In this document: positions 36,333 through 53,823 of the stretch, one piece after another | Layout of the letters: every line of letters starts with the position of its first letter | How positions within the stretch are numbered: the stretch's first letter is position 1 | Assembly (NCBI GenBank): GCA_027023305.1 | Contig: JALVVR010000034.1 | Coordinates: 44,266-108,265, forward strand | Direction of reading: 5' to 3' | Source: Campylobacterales bacterium | GTDB lineage: Bacteria > Campylobacterota > Campylobacteria > Campylobacterales > QNZT01 | DNA length: 64,000 nt | Notes under the pieces: model-generated | The model's input: only the letters and a program-made list of their open reading frames with translations | The model's database searches: none | Told to the model about the DNA's origin: nothing | Program-made: the position numbers and the translations under genes

Positions 36333-37532
36333 ATGGCAAAAGAAAAGTTCGAAAGAAGTAAGCCACACGTAAATATAGGAACTATCGGTCACGTTGATCA
36401 TGGTAAAACAACTCTTACAGCAGCAATATCTGCAGTTCTAGCAACTAAAGGTCTTTGTGAGCTTAAAGATTATGATGGTATTGATAATGCACCTGAAGAG
36501 AGAGAAAGAGGTATTACTATCGCTACTTCTCACATCGAGTATGAGACAGAGAATAGACACTATGCTCATGTTGATTGTCCAGGGCATGCTGATTATGTTA
36601 AAAACATGATTACTGGTGCTGCTCAAATGGATGGTGCGATTCTTGTTGTAAGTGCAGCTGATGGACCTATGCCACAAACTAGAGAGCATATCTTGCTTTC
36701 AAGACAAGTTGGTGTACCTTATATAGTAGTTTTCATGAACAAAGAAGATATGGTTGATGATGAAGAGTTACTAGAGTTAGTTGAAATGGAGATTAGAGAG
36801 CTACTTTCTGAGTATGACTTTCCAGGTGATGATACTCCTATCGTAGCTGGTTCTGCTCTTAAAGCTTTGGAAGAAGCTAAAGAGGGTAAAGTTGATGCAT
36901 GGGGAGAGAAAATTCTTAAGCTAATGGATGAAGTTGATGCTTATATACCAACTCCAGAAAGAGAGACTGATAAAGACTTCTTGATGCCAGTAGAGGATGT
37001 TTTCTCAATATCTGGAAGAGGAACTGTTGCAACAGGTAGAATCGAAAGAGGTATAGTAAAAATTGGTGAAGAGATTGAAATCGTTGGTATAAAAGACACT
37101 CAAAAAACAACTGTAACTGGTGTTGAAATGTTTAGAAAAGAGATGGAGCAAGGTGAAGCTGGTGATAATGTTGGTATTTTGCTTAGAGGAACTAAAAAAG
37201 AAGATATCGAAAGAGGTATGGTTCTTTGTAAACCAGGTTCAATAACTCCACATACTAAGTTTGAAGCTGAGATTTATGTTCTTAGCAAAGATGAAGGTGG
37301 AAGACATACACCATTCTTTAACAATTATAGACCACAATTTTATGTAAGAACTACAGATGTTACTGGTTCAATCACACTTCCTGAAGGAACTGAGATGGTT
37401 ATGCCAGGTGATAATGTTAAAATCAATGTTGAACTAATCGCACCTATCGCTATGGAAGAAGGTACTAGATTTGCAATCCGTGAGGGTGGTAGAACTGTTG
37501 GTGCTGGTGTTGTTTCTAATATAATAGCATAA
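36333..37532 (+). CDS. tuf: elongation factor Tu
   Basis: A 399-residue GTPase that delivers aminoacyl-tRNA to the ribosome. G1 is GHVDHGKT, the switch I region ends [10 protein letters not shown]3 is DCPGHADY, G4 is NKED. Full length. The CGGAGGA box is about 7 nt before the ATG. It is embedded in the tRNA cluster, so tRNAs are released by processing of a common transcript. A strong hairpin follows the stop. Confidence 0.98.
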   Translation: MAKEKFERSKPHVNIGTIGHVDHGKTTLTAAISAVLATKGLCELKDYDGIDNAPEERERGITIATSHIEYETENRHYAHVDCPGHADYVKNMITGAAQMDGAILVVSAADGPMPQTREHILLSRQVGVPYIVVFMNKEDMVDDEELLELVEMEIRELLSEYDFPGDDTPIVAGSALKALEEAKEGKVDAWGEKILKLMDEVDAYIPTPERETDKDFLMPVEDVFSISGRGTVATGRIERGIVKIGEEIEIVGIKDTQKTTVTGVEMFRKEMEQGEAGDNVGILLRGTKKEDIERGMVLCKPGSITPHTKFEAEIYVLSKDEGGRHTPFFNNYRPQFYVRTTDVTGSITLPEGTEMVMPGDNVKINVELIAPIAMEEGTRFAIREGGRTVGAGVVSNIIA

Positions 37533-37537
37533 GTTTT

Positions 37538-37564
37538 AAGAGTTAGGGTTTCCTAACTCTTTAT
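37538..37564 (+). terminator. hairpin after tuf
   Basis: AAGAGTTAGG pairs with CCTAACTCTT around a 4-nt loop, followed by TTATTT. It probably reduces read-through, giving more tuf than downstream mRNA; rpmG starts only 15 nt after it. Confidence 0.7.
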
Positions 37565-37578
37565 TTAGAGGAAAAAAA

Positions 37579-37737
37579 ATGACAGTTAAAATAGGTTTAA
37601 AATGTGAAGAGTGTGGTGATATAAACTACTCTACTACAAAAAACAATAAAACTCATACTGAAAAAATGAGTATAAAAAAGTTTTGTAGAAGAGACAAAAA
37701 ACACACTGTTCACAAAGAAACAAAATTGAAAAGTTAA
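37579..37737 (+). CDS. rpmG: 50S ribosomal protein L33
   Basis: A 52-residue protein with [19 protein letters not shown] and [17 protein letters not shown], the L33 pattern. The first CxxC zinc pair is intact. The second knuckle has only one cysteine (FCRRD), as in other Campylobacterota L33 I know of. GAGG lies 9 nt before the ATG. It sits between tuf and tRNA-Trp, the canonical place. Confidence 0.95.
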   Translation: MTVKIGLKCEECGDINYSTTKNNKTHTEKMSIKKFCRRDKKHTVHKETKLKS

Positions 37738-37751
37738 AATAGCTTTTTTAG

Positions 37752-37797
37752 ACAGCTTGGAAGCAAAGATCATAAGATTTTACTTCAAGCTGTTTTT
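37752..37797 (+). terminator. terminator-like hairpin after rpmG
   Basis: ACAGCTTGGAAG pairs with CTTCAAGCTGT (one bulged G) and is followed by TTTTTC, just 3 nt before tRNA-Trp. It may terminate in part or guide processing of the tRNA 5' end. Confidence 0.55.
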
Positions 37798-37800
37798 CAC

Positions 37801-37877
37801 AGGGCAATAGCTCCAATTGGTAGAGCGCCGGATTCCAAATCCGATTGTTGTGGGTTCGAATCCCTCTTGCCCTGCCA
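37801..37877 (+). tRNA. tRNA-Trp (CCA anticodon)
   Basis: 77 nt; acceptor AGGGCAA/TTGCCCT, anticodon stem-loop CGGAT-TCCAAAT-CCG region with CCA anticodon, encoded CCA end. Next to secE as in most Campylobacterota. Confidence 0.95.
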
Positions 37878-37893
37878 CTATATAGGAAGAAAC

Positions 37894-38073
37894 ATGAGTA
37901 AGTTACTTGAGAGTATAAAAGATGCTAAGATAGAGATAAAAAAAGTTATATTTCCAACAAAAGATCAAGTTAGAAATGCTTTTATATCTGTGATGATAGT
38001 TGTAACTGTTGTATCACTATTTTTAGCTTTAATAGATGGGATAATGTCTTTTTCATTATCTAATATTTTATAG
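37894..38073 (+). CDS. secE: preprotein translocase subunit SecE
   Basis: A 59-residue membrane protein with one helix (about 32-55), preceded by the conserved amphipathic segment EIKKVIFPTKDQVRNA. It stabilises SecY in the SecYEG channel. The short single-span form is usual outside the gamma-proteobacteria. I start it at the ATG at 37894 with AGGAAG upstream; a longer frame would begin inside tRNA-Trp. nusG follows after 13 nt. Confidence 0.93.
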   Translation: MSKLLESIKDAKIEIKKVIFPTKDQVRNAFISVMIVVTVVSLFLALIDGIMSFSLSNIL

Positions 38074-38086
38074 ATAAGGTTGAATA

Positions 38087-38620
38087 ATGTCTGATTTTAA
38101 ATGGTATGCAATTCAAACTTATGCTGGAAGTGAACTAAGTGTAAAAAATGCTATTGAAAACATTTTTGCACAACTTGGAGAAGAAGATAAACTTCAAGAA
38201 ATAATAGTTCCAACAGAGGATGTTATTGAAGTTAAAAATGGTGAAAAGAAGATAACCCAAAGATGTTTATATTCTGGGTATGTATTTGCAAACCTAGTAC
38301 TAGACATGAATGTTTGGCATAAGATTCAATCTCTTCCAAAAGTAAGCAGATTTATTGGAGAGAGTAAAAAACCAACACCACTTTCAGATAAAGATATCAC
38401 ATTGATTTTGGAAAAAGCTAAAAACAAAGCTGCTCCAAAGCCAAAAATATCTTTTGATGTTGGTGAGAGTGTTAGGATAACTGATGGTCCATTTTCAAAC
38501 TTTACAGGTCTTGTAGAGGAGTATGATATGGTTCACGGTACTTTAAAACTAAATGTCTCTATTTTTGGAAGAAGTACACCAGTTGAGATTACATATTCTC
38601 AAGTAGAAAAAATAATATAA
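38087..38620 (+). CDS. nusG: transcription termination/antitermination protein NusG
   Basis: A 177-residue protein: NGN domain beginning KWYAIQTYAGSELSVKNAIE, and a KOW domain near the C-terminus with GESVRITDGPFSNFTGLVEE. It binds RNA polymerase and couples it to ribosomes or Rho. Length is normal. It is followed by rplK after 17 nt. Confidence 0.96.
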   Translation: MSDFKWYAIQTYAGSELSVKNAIENIFAQLGEEDKLQEIIVPTEDVIEVKNGEKKITQRCLYSGYVFANLVLDMNVWHKIQSLPKVSRFIGESKKPTPLSDKDITLILEKAKNKAAPKPKISFDVGESVRITDGPFSNFTGLVEEYDMVHGTLKLNVSIFGRSTPVEITYSQVEKII

Positions 38621-38637
38621 ATTAAAGAGGAAAAGAT

Positions 38638-39063
38638 ATGGCGAAAAAAGTAACAGGTCAAATAAAACTGCAAATTCCTGCAGGAGCCGCAAATCCATCA
38701 CCTCCAGTTGGTCCAGCACTTGGTCAACAAGGTGTAAATATCATGGAGTTTTGTAAAGCATTTAACGAAAAAACAAAAGCAATGGCTGGATTTAATATCC
38801 CAGTTATCATAACTGTTTATGCAGATAGAAGTTTTACATTTATCACTAAACAACCTCCAGCTAGTGATTTGATAAAAAAAGCAGCAGGGATTAAGAAAGG
38901 TAGTGATAATCCACTAAAAAATAAAGTTGCTAAACTAACAAAAGAACAAGTTTTGGAAATAGTTGAGAAAAAGATAGAAGATTTAAACACAAATGACAGA
39001 GAGCAAGCAGCGAGAATTATAGCTGGTAGTGCAAGAAGTATGGGTGTAGAAGTAGAAGGTTAA
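38638..39063 (+). CDS. rplK: 50S ribosomal protein L11
   Basis: A 141-residue protein: [37 protein letters not shown] is the L11 N-terminal domain with its conserved prolines; the C-terminal domain ends with [12 protein letters not shown]. It forms the GTPase-associated centre with 23S rRNA and the L10-L12 stalk. Confidence 0.97.
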   Translation: MAKKVTGQIKLQIPAGAANPSPPVGPALGQQGVNIMEFCKAFNEKTKAMAGFNIPVIITVYADRSFTFITKQPPASDLIKKAAGIKKGSDNPLKNKVAKLTKEQVLEIVEKKIEDLNTNDREQAARIIAGSARSMGVEVEG

Positions 39064-39141
39064 TTCTTTTACTTTAGGTTTAAGAACATAACCATAACCA
39101 CAGGTTTAAAAAGTGGTAGCAAAAAAAAGCGGAGAAATTTT

Positions 39142-39846
39142 ATGGCAAAGAAATTATCAAAAAGATATAGTGCATTAGTTGAAAAAGTAGATGCAACAAA
39201 AGAATATAGTGTAGAAGAAGCACTAAAATTAGTGAAAGATTTAAAATCTGCAAAGTTTGATGAAACTGTTGAAGTTTCTTTAAAGCTAAATGTTGATCCA
39301 AGACATGCAGATCAAATGATAAGAGGTTCAGTAGTACTTCCAGCTGGAACTGGTAAGAGTGTAAGAGTTGCAGTTGTAACTAAGGGTGCTAAAGTTGATG
39401 AAGCATTAGTAGCTGGTGCTGATATAGCTGGTGGAGCTGAGATTATAGAAGATATCCAAGCTGGTAAGATGGATTTTGATGTACTTATAGCAAGTCCTGA
39501 TATGATGGGATTAGTTGGTAGAGTAGGTAGAGTACTTGGGCCAAAAGGCTTAATGCCAAACCCAAAAACTGGAACAGTTACTATGGATGTAGCTCAGGCA
39601 GTTAAAAACTCAAAAGGTGGACAAGTAAACTTTAGAGTTGATAAACATGGAAATATTCATGCAGGGATTGGAAAAGTTTCATTTAGTGATGAAGATATAA
39701 AATCTAACTTTGAAACATTTGTTACTGCTATAAATAAAAACAAACCATCGACTGCTAAGGGTAGATATATACAACATGGTGCTATATCACTTACAATGAG
39801 TCCAGGTGTTACTATGGATCCATTAGAATTAATGGATATAAAATAA
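39142..39846 (+). CDS. rplA: 50S ribosomal protein L1
   Basis: A 234-residue protein of the L1 stalk. Markers are [26 protein letters not shown] and [18 protein letters not shown]. Separated from rplK by 78 nt that contain a possible leader (AACCATAACCACAGG) but no structure I can define. In many bacteria L1 also represses its own operon by binding such mRNA sites. Confidence 0.97.
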   Translation: MAKKLSKRYSALVEKVDATKEYSVEEALKLVKDLKSAKFDETVEVSLKLNVDPRHADQMIRGSVVLPAGTGKSVRVAVVTKGAKVDEALVAGADIAGGAEIIEDIQAGKMDFDVLIASPDMMGLVGRVGRVLGPKGLMPNPKTGTVTMDVAQAVKNSKGGQVNFRVDKHGNIHAGIGKVSFSDEDIKSNFETFVTAINKNKPSTAKGRYIQHGAISLTMSPGVTMDPLELMDIK

Positions 39847-39871
39847 AAAGACAATTATAGTTTAATCTTGT

Positions 39872-39970
39872 GCTTAAGACAGTAGGGGCTTAAAGGCTTA
39901 AATACCAAAGAAGTATCCTCACTTCTTTTCTCTTTAAGAGTGGTGCCCTACCGATTAAGTCGGAAAGGAG
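39872..39970 (+). promoter_or_regulatory. L10-leader-like mRNA structure before rplJ
   Basis: The rplA-rplJ interval holds AAGACAGTAGGGGC (39877-39889), a central hairpin region with GAAGTATCCTCACTTC, and GTGCCCTACCGATTAAGTCGG (39944-39963) closing the outer stem through GTAGGG/CCCTAC. An AGACAGTAGG-type 5' strand paired with a CCTACCGA-type 3' strand is the layout of the L10 leader bound by the L10(L12)4 complex. The strong AAAGGAGG follows at 39964. Recognised by pattern; a covariance search would be decisive. Confidence 0.65.
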
Positions 39971-39976
39971 GAATAT

Positions 39977-40465
39977 ATGTTAACAAGAGCTAAAAAAGAA
40001 AGTATTGTTGCTGAACTTAGTGATGAGTTTAAAGCTTCAGAAGCTATTGTGGTATGTGGATACAAAGGTATCAAATGCCAAGAGTTAGAAGAAGTTAGAC
40101 AACTAGCACTTGACAATGAAGTAAATGTAAGAGTTATAAAGAATTCATTGGCTAGTTTGGCTATGAAAAATGCTGGTATTGATGATATGGAGCTAGTTGA
40201 AACAAACATTTATGTTTGGGGAAAAGACCAAATCAACACTTGTAAAGTTGCTGACAAAGCTTCTGAAAAATTTAAAGAAAAATTTGTTATGAAGTCTGGA
40301 GCACTTGAAGGTAAATCAGTTGATCTTGCTACTATCAATGCGATGGCTAAGTTACCAAGTAGAGATGAACTTATCGGTATGCTTCTATCAGTTTGGACTG
40401 CACCGGCAAGAAATTTTGTTACTGGTTTAGATAATCTAAGAGAAAAATTAGAGCAAAGTGCTTAA
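39977..40465 (+). CDS. rplJ: 50S ribosomal protein L10
   Basis: A 162-residue protein that anchors L7/L12 dimers to 23S rRNA. The N-terminal LTRAKKESIVAELSDEFKASEAIVVCGYKG and RVIKNSLASLAMKNAG are typical. The C-terminal helix binds L12. AAAGGAGG lies 5 nt before the ATG. Probably autoregulated through the leader at 39872-39970. Confidence 0.96.
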   Translation: MLTRAKKESIVAELSDEFKASEAIVVCGYKGIKCQELEEVRQLALDNEVNVRVIKNSLASLAMKNAGIDDMELVETNIYVWGKDQINTCKVADKASEKFKEKFVMKSGALEGKSVDLATINAMAKLPSRDELIGMLLSVWTAPARNFVTGLDNLREKLEQSA

Positions 40466-40504
40466 TAAAGCAAACAAATAATATATAATAAAAAAGGATA
40501 TAAA

Positions 40505-40876
40505 ATGGCAATAAGTAAAGAAGATGTTTTAGAATATATCTCAGGTCTTAGTGTTTTAGAGCTTTCAGAGCTTGTAAAAGAATTTGAAGAGAAATTTGGT
40601 GTATCAGCACAACCTACAGTTGTAGCAGGTGGTGCAGCAGCAGGTGCTGGGGCAGCAGAAGAGAAAACTGAGTTTGATGTTATCTTAACAGATGCAGGTG
40701 CTAAGAAAATCAACGTTATTAAAGCAGTAAGAGCACTTACTGGTTTAGGACTAAAAGAAGCTAAAGCAGCAACTGAAGAGACTCCAAGCACAATCAAAGA
40801 GGGTGTAAGTAAAGAGGATGCTGAAGAAGCTAAAAAACAACTAGAAGAAGCTGGTGCTTCTGTAGAAGTTAAGTAA
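40505..40876 (+). CDS. rplL: 50S ribosomal protein L7/L12
   Basis: A 123-residue stalk protein with an N-terminal dimerisation helix ([14 protein letters not shown]), an Ala/Gly-rich hinge (about 40-55) and the C-terminal factor-binding domain ([32 protein letters not shown]). Very Ala/Glu-rich, codon usage as in its neighbours. A terminator-like hairpin begins directly at the stop codon. Confidence 0.97.
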   Translation: MAISKEDVLEYISGLSVLELSELVKEFEEKFGVSAQPTVVAGGAAAGAGAAEEKTEFDVILTDAGAKKINVIKAVRALTGLGLKEAKAATEETPSTIKEGVSKEDAEEAKKQLEEAGASVEVK

Positions 40877-40908
40877 TTTTAAGGTGAAGTTTAATCTTCA
40901 CCTTAAAA
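40877..40908 (+). terminator. hairpin attenuator between rplL and rpoB
   Basis: TTTTAAGGTGAAG (40877-40889) pairs perfectly with CTTCACCTTAAAA (40896-40908), with a 6-nt loop and TTTTTT nearby (40914-40919). In other bacteria a partial terminator here lowers rpoBC relative to rplJL. Confidence 0.75.
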
Positions 40909-40945
40909 TATGATTTTTTATGCACTATATTTTATTTTATTAAGA

Positions 40946-49710
<8,765 letters not shown>

Positions 49711-49719
49711 GGATGATAT

Positions 49720-50574
49720 ATGAGATGGGAAGATAGAGAAGGTAGTAGTAATATAGATGATAGAAGAGCATCAAGTGGTGTTAAAAAAGTAGGTGGTATA
49801 GGAGGAATCCTTATCGCTGCTGTTATCACTTATGTCATGAGTGGTGGAGATATGGGTGCAGTTTTAAACTCTGTACTTTCAAACTCCATGTCATCTACTT
49901 CAACTTCCTCTTCTTCGCATGTTAGTCAAAATGAAAAGAGAAACTCAAAGTTTGTATCAGTTGTTTTAAAAGACACAGAAGATGTTTGGTCTGCAGTTCT
50001 TCCTAAGTATGGAGTAAGATATAAAAAACCAATCTTGGTTATGTACAGAGGTTCAACTAGAAGTGGATGTGGTGGAGCTAGTAGTGCTATGGGACCTTTT
50101 TATTGTCCTGTTGACCAAAAAGTATATCTTGATCTTACTTTTTTTGATGAACTTAGACAAAAATTTCATGCTAGTGGTGATTTTGCAGAAGCTTATGTTA
50201 TAGCTCATGAAGTAGGTCATCATGTTCAAAATCTTTTGGGAATATTACCAAAAGTTCATCAAAAACAAAGAATGCTTAGTAAAAAAGCTGCAAATGCACT
50301 TTCAGTAAAAACAGAACTTCAAGCAGATTGTTTTGCAGGTGTTTGGGCTAAATATGATGAACAGCTTCACCATGTGCTTCAAAAAGGTGATATAGAAGAA
50401 GCTCTTAATGCAGCCGAGCAGATAGGTGATGATACTTTACAAAAAAATGCACAAGGATATGCTGTTCCTGATAGCTTTACTCACGGAACAAGTAAACAGA
50501 GAATGACTTGGTTTTATAGAGGTTTTAACTCTGGAAATCTAAATTCATGTAATACTTTTAAACTTATTCGCTAA
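49720..50574 (+). CDS. YpfJ-family neutral zinc metallopeptidase
   Basis: A 284-residue protein with an N-terminal membrane anchor (about 27-42, GGIGGILIAAVITYVMSGG), a Ser/Thr-rich linker and a metallopeptidase domain. The zinc site is AHEVGHHVQN, the third ligand region is ELQADCFAGVWA. The start MRWEDREGSSNIDDRR is characteristic of the family (RWxxxRxSxNVEDRR). Substrate unknown. It follows rpoC by 9 nt and so could be read from the rpoBC transcript. Confidence 0.88.
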   Translation: MRWEDREGSSNIDDRRASSGVKKVGGIGGILIAAVITYVMSGGDMGAVLNSVLSNSMSSTSTSSSSHVSQNEKRNSKFVSVVLKDTEDVWSAVLPKYGVRYKKPILVMYRGSTRSGCGGASSAMGPFYCPVDQKVYLDLTFFDELRQKFHASGDFAEAYVIAHEVGHHVQNLLGILPKVHQKQRMLSKKAANALSVKTELQADCFAGVWAKYDEQLHHVLQKGDIEEALNAAEQIGDDTLQKNAQGYAVPDSFTHGTSKQRMTWFYRGFNSGNLNSCNTFKLIR

Positions 50575-50599
50575 AATTTTCAAAAATAGTTAAATAAAT

Positions 50600-50607
50600 C
50601 CCCCCCC
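50600..50607 (+). repeat. poly-C tract upstream of an exported-protein gene
   Basis: Eight consecutive C residues in otherwise AT-rich DNA, 39 nt before the ATG at 50647. In Campylobacterota, G/C homopolymers are classical slippage sites for phase variation; here the tract would lie in the promoter or leader rather than in a coding sequence. Confidence 0.6.
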
Positions 50608-50646
50608 TTTGCCGATACTAGTACTAATGATAAATAAGGATAGTAC

Positions 50647-50910
50647 ATGAAAGTAAAAATAGTATTAATATCTTTACTTCTTGTCTTTGAAAGTATGTTT
50701 GCTTTAACACCAAAGCAGTTAGCTCAAAAACTATCTCTATCTCCAGCTTCAAAAGCTATGAAGCAGTGGGAGAGAGTTTTTAAGTCCGAAAGAAAGATGA
50801 AAAGATATAAGATAGATAGTTTAAGTAACAAAGAAAAAAAGATTTTAAAAGAGTATTTGATAAATCATGCAGCTGATTCAGATACACCAGAATTTGCAGG
50901 AGATATATAG
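50647..50910 (+). CDS. small exported protein of unknown function
   Basis: An 87-residue protein with a signal peptide (residues 1-19, ending SMFA) and a basic helical body (FKSERKMKRYKIDSLSNKEKKILKEYLINHAADSDTPEFAGDI). The body with a short CxxC-free helix pattern recalls the small periplasmic proteins encoded next to DUF3373 genes. I do not recognise a named family. The stop TAG abuts the ATG of the next gene, with its AGGAG inside this gene. Confidence 0.65.
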   Translation: MKVKIVLISLLLVFESMFALTPKQLAQKLSLSPASKAMKQWERVFKSERKMKRYKIDSLSNKEKKILKEYLINHAADSDTPEFAGDI

Positions 50911-52362
50911 ATGAAAAGATTAAGTATAGTTTTAGCAGTTGGATTGATGAGTGTAACTCTTCAATCATATGATAAAGGATTAGAAAGATATATAAATAAA
51001 ATAGTAGAAAAAAAGCTAAAAGATTATAAAAGAGTTAAAGAAAAAAACAAAAAGCTAAGAAGTAGAGTAGCTTATCTTGAAAAGCATATGGATAGCTTAG
51101 AAGACTCTATAGAGAGTGTTGAAACTAAAACTTTAGTTGATAAGGTTAACTTTGGTGTAGGTTTTGAGAGTGCTGTAAATAGTTATGATAAAAAGTTTGC
51201 AGATAATCACAAGAAAAAAAGTAATAATCTCTATACAACAAAGTTATCTCTTAACATGAAAGCAAAAATTGCTAAAAATATGAAATTTACAGGAAGACTT
51301 TCTATGTATAAGTATTGGGCTGACAGTACTAAACATATGTATTCAGGATTTGATAATATGCAAGGAAGAGTTCCTAGTGATAGTACTCTTTATGTAGAGA
51401 GAGCTTATGTAGATTGGAAGTTTTTAGATGATAAGTCATTTTTACCTACTACTTTAACAATAGGGCGACAACCAAGTAGTGATGGTCCATCATACCAGTT
51501 TAGAGAAAATACAACTAGAAAGTCAACTTATTCTGCACTTATATTTGATGGAGCAGGAGATGGTGCTGTTTTTACTACTTCACTTAAAAATGCTACTCCC
51601 TTTAAAAATACAAAAGTTAGATTTGCTTATGGTAAAGGTTTTCAAAATGACCAAACAAATCCTAATGTTGCAAATGCCTTTATAGGTGCTGACAATTCTT
51701 TGAAAGATACAAATGTATATGGATTTTTTATAGAAGCTCCAATACTAGGTAGGGATGATACACTCTTTCAACTTGATATAACAAAGATGAAAAATGTTAT
51801 CGGAAATGCTATGGATTCAAACTCATCTAATAATATAAATCTTGGAGATATCACATTTGTGGGAATGCTTTTTGAGGGGACAAATATAAATAATAGTGGA
51901 TTAGATCTGTTTGCACACTTTGCAATGTCAAAAGCAAATCCTAGTAACAATATTTATAAATATGGAGCAAAAAACTATTCATTACTTGGAGATGGAATAG
52001 ATTTTTCTAAAAAGAGAGGTAGAGCATTTTGGATAGGTGGTAGATATGCACTAAAAAATAGTTCAAAAATAGGTTTTGAGTATAATCAAGGTAGTAAAAA
52101 TTGGATAAGTATGACACAAGGTTCAAATGAACTTATAAATAAACTATCAACTAGAGGGAAAGCTTATGAAGCTTACTATATATATCCTATAAATAGATAT
52201 AGTTTTTTAAGGTTTGGTGGGGTTAGGGTTGATTATGATTATACTCATAGTGGTTTGTACTTGGGTGAGCCTAAAAAGTTTAGTTCTCTTAGTAGTACAG
52301 ATAAAAAAAGTGCAGTTAAAACCGTAAATAATATTTATTTGAAATTTGGATTACGGTACTAA
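50911..52362 (+). CDS. DUF3373-family outer membrane protein
   Basis: A 483-residue protein with a signal sequence (residues 1-19, ending LQSY region), a periplasmic coiled coil (about 24-75, with RVAYLEKHMDSLEDSIESVE) and a C-terminal beta-rich region of alternating aromatic strands ending NNIYLKFGLRY, as for an outer-membrane barrel with a terminal Tyr. DUF3373 is largely confined to Campylobacterota and resembles a porin. Function unknown. It directly follows the small exported gene. Confidence 0.75.
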   Translation: MKRLSIVLAVGLMSVTLQSYDKGLERYINKIVEKKLKDYKRVKEKNKKLRSRVAYLEKHMDSLEDSIESVETKTLVDKVNFGVGFESAVNSYDKKFADNHKKKSNNLYTTKLSLNMKAKIAKNMKFTGRLSMYKYWADSTKHMYSGFDNMQGRVPSDSTLYVERAYVDWKFLDDKSFLPTTLTIGRQPSSDGPSYQFRENTTRKSTYSALIFDGAGDGAVFTTSLKNATPFKNTKVRFAYGKGFQNDQTNPNVANAFIGADNSLKDTNVYGFFIEAPILGRDDTLFQLDITKMKNVIGNAMDSNSSNNINLGDITFVGMLFEGTNINNSGLDLFAHFAMSKANPSNNIYKYGAKNYSLLGDGIDFSKKRGRAFWIGGRYALKNSSKIGFEYNQGSKNWISMTQGSNELINKLSTRGKAYEAYYIYPINRYSFLRFGGVRVDYDYTHSGLYLGEPKKFSSLSSTDKKSAVKTVNNIYLKFGLRY

Positions 52363-52371
52363 GAATAAAAT

Positions 52372-53823
52372 ATGTTTAAAATGAAATTTGCTTATAAACT
52401 TTATATACCGATTGTTATGATATCCGTAATAGTTGGAGTATTTGCTATCAATATAAGAGATATATCATCACTTATCAATAAAGAGATGAAAGTAGCTAGT
52501 ATAAAAGAGTTAAAACTTGCAAAAGATATAAAATATATAAAAAATACTTTGATAGATATGAAGTCATCTATGGTGCAAAGTATTGTTGATAAAAAGGTAG
52601 AAGATAAAAACTTATTTGAGCTAAGAAATAAGTTTTTGAGTGTCAAAAAAGTTTTAAATAAGATAAAAAAGAGTTCATATTTTCAAACAAAAGATAGACA
52701 ACAAATTTTGAAAAATCTTGAAGCTAGGATAAATGGGCAGTATTCAATCTTAAGAGAAATGCCAGAAGATTTTAGTGAGAGTTTTGAAGATGGTACATAT
52801 AGTATCATATCTTTATCAGCTATTACTAAAAAGCTAAGTATTGAGTTAGAAAAACTGCAAATGATAAGTAAAAATATCCTTGATAATAGAGTTTATCAAA
52901 TAGTTAAAAATAAAGTGGAGTTTTATTTACTAGTATTAGGAATAAGTTTATTTTCACTTTTTATATTTACTCATTTTTTAGATAAGCAAATTTTATTATC
53001 AATAGAAAAGTTAAAGAGATTAAATCACTCATTACTTCTTTTTGTAAAAAATAAAACTGAAAGGGTTGAGGAAATAGATTTAAATAAAATTTCTAATGAT
53101 GATGTAGGTAAAGCTATAAAAGATATATCTGATACTGTTAATTATGTAGAGGAAATAATAGCAGAGGATAGAGAGTTAAAACAAGAGATAGAAGATACTC
53201 AAAGAGAGATTATTTTTACTATGGGAGCTATCGGAGAGAGTAGGTCAAAAGAGACTGGAGATCATGTAAAGAGGGTTGCTGAGTATAGCTACCTTTTAGC
53301 AAAACTTTATGGGCTTAGTGATGAGGAATCAACTTTGATAAAAGAGGCAAGTCCTATGCATGACATAGGAAAAGTGGCGATTCCTGATAGTATTTTGAAA
53401 AAACCTGGAAAACTAACTGATGAAGAGTTTAAAATAATGCAAACTCACTCCCAGCTAGGCTATGATATGTTAAAGCATTCAGATAGACCTATCTTAAAAG
53501 CAGCTTCAATTATAGCTCATCAGCATCATGAAAAGTACAATGGAAGAGGCTATCCTCAAGGCTTAAAAGGTGATGAAATCCACATCTATGGGGTTATAAC
53601 AGCAGTTACAGATGTCTTTGATGCTCTTGGAAGTGATAGAGTTTATAAAAAAGCTTGGAGTGATGAGAAAATAATAAATCTTTTTATAGAAGAGACTGGT
53701 GAGCATTTTCATCCAGTGTTAGCAAATCTTTTCTTGGCTCATTTTGATGAGTTTGTCAATATAAGAGATAGATATAAAGATGAGTTTGAAAAAGAGGGTG
53801 AAAAAGAGAAGGAGCTAGCTTAG
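52372..53823 (+). CDS. HD-GYP domain c-di-GMP phosphodiesterase with extracytoplasmic sensor
   Basis: A 483-residue protein. Two membrane helices (about 9-26 and 182-202) enclose a periplasmic helical sensor of about 150 residues. A HAMP-like linker and coiled coil lead to the HD-GYP domain (about 290-460): GESRSKETGDHVKRV, HDIGKVAIPD, and HHEKYNGRGYP. All catalytic residues (HD, HH, GYP) are present, so hydrolysis of cyclic di-GMP is expected. It may sense changes at the membrane next to the DUF3373 porin. Its stop overlaps the DHH pseudogene end. Confidence 0.88.
   Translation: MFKMKFAYKLYIPIVMISVIVGVFAINIRDISSLINKEMKVASIKELKLAKDIKYIKNTLIDMKSSMVQSIVDKKVEDKNLFELRNKFLSVKKVLNKIKKSSYFQTKDRQQILKNLEARINGQYSILREMPEDFSESFEDGTYSIISLSAITKKLSIELEKLQMISKNILDNRVYQIVKNKVEFYLLVLGISLFSLFIFTHFLDKQILLSIEKLKRLNHSLLLFVKNKTERVEEIDLNKISNDDVGKAIKDISDTVNYVEEIIAEDRELKQEIEDTQREIIFTMGAIGESRSKETGDHVKRVAEYSYLLAKLYGLSDEESTLIKEASPMHDIGKVAIPDSILKKPGKLTDEEFKIMQTHSQLGYDMLKHSDRPILKAASIIAHQHHEKYNGRGYPQGLKGDEIHIYGVITAVTDVFDALGSDRVYKKAWSDEKIINLFIEETGEHFHPVLANLFLAHFDEFVNIRDRYKDEFEKEGEKEKELA

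Noticed and set aside
39064..39141. L1-binding leader between rplK and rplA
   Set aside because: The interval has short AACCATAACCACAGG-like repeats but no stem that I could match to the known L1 site.
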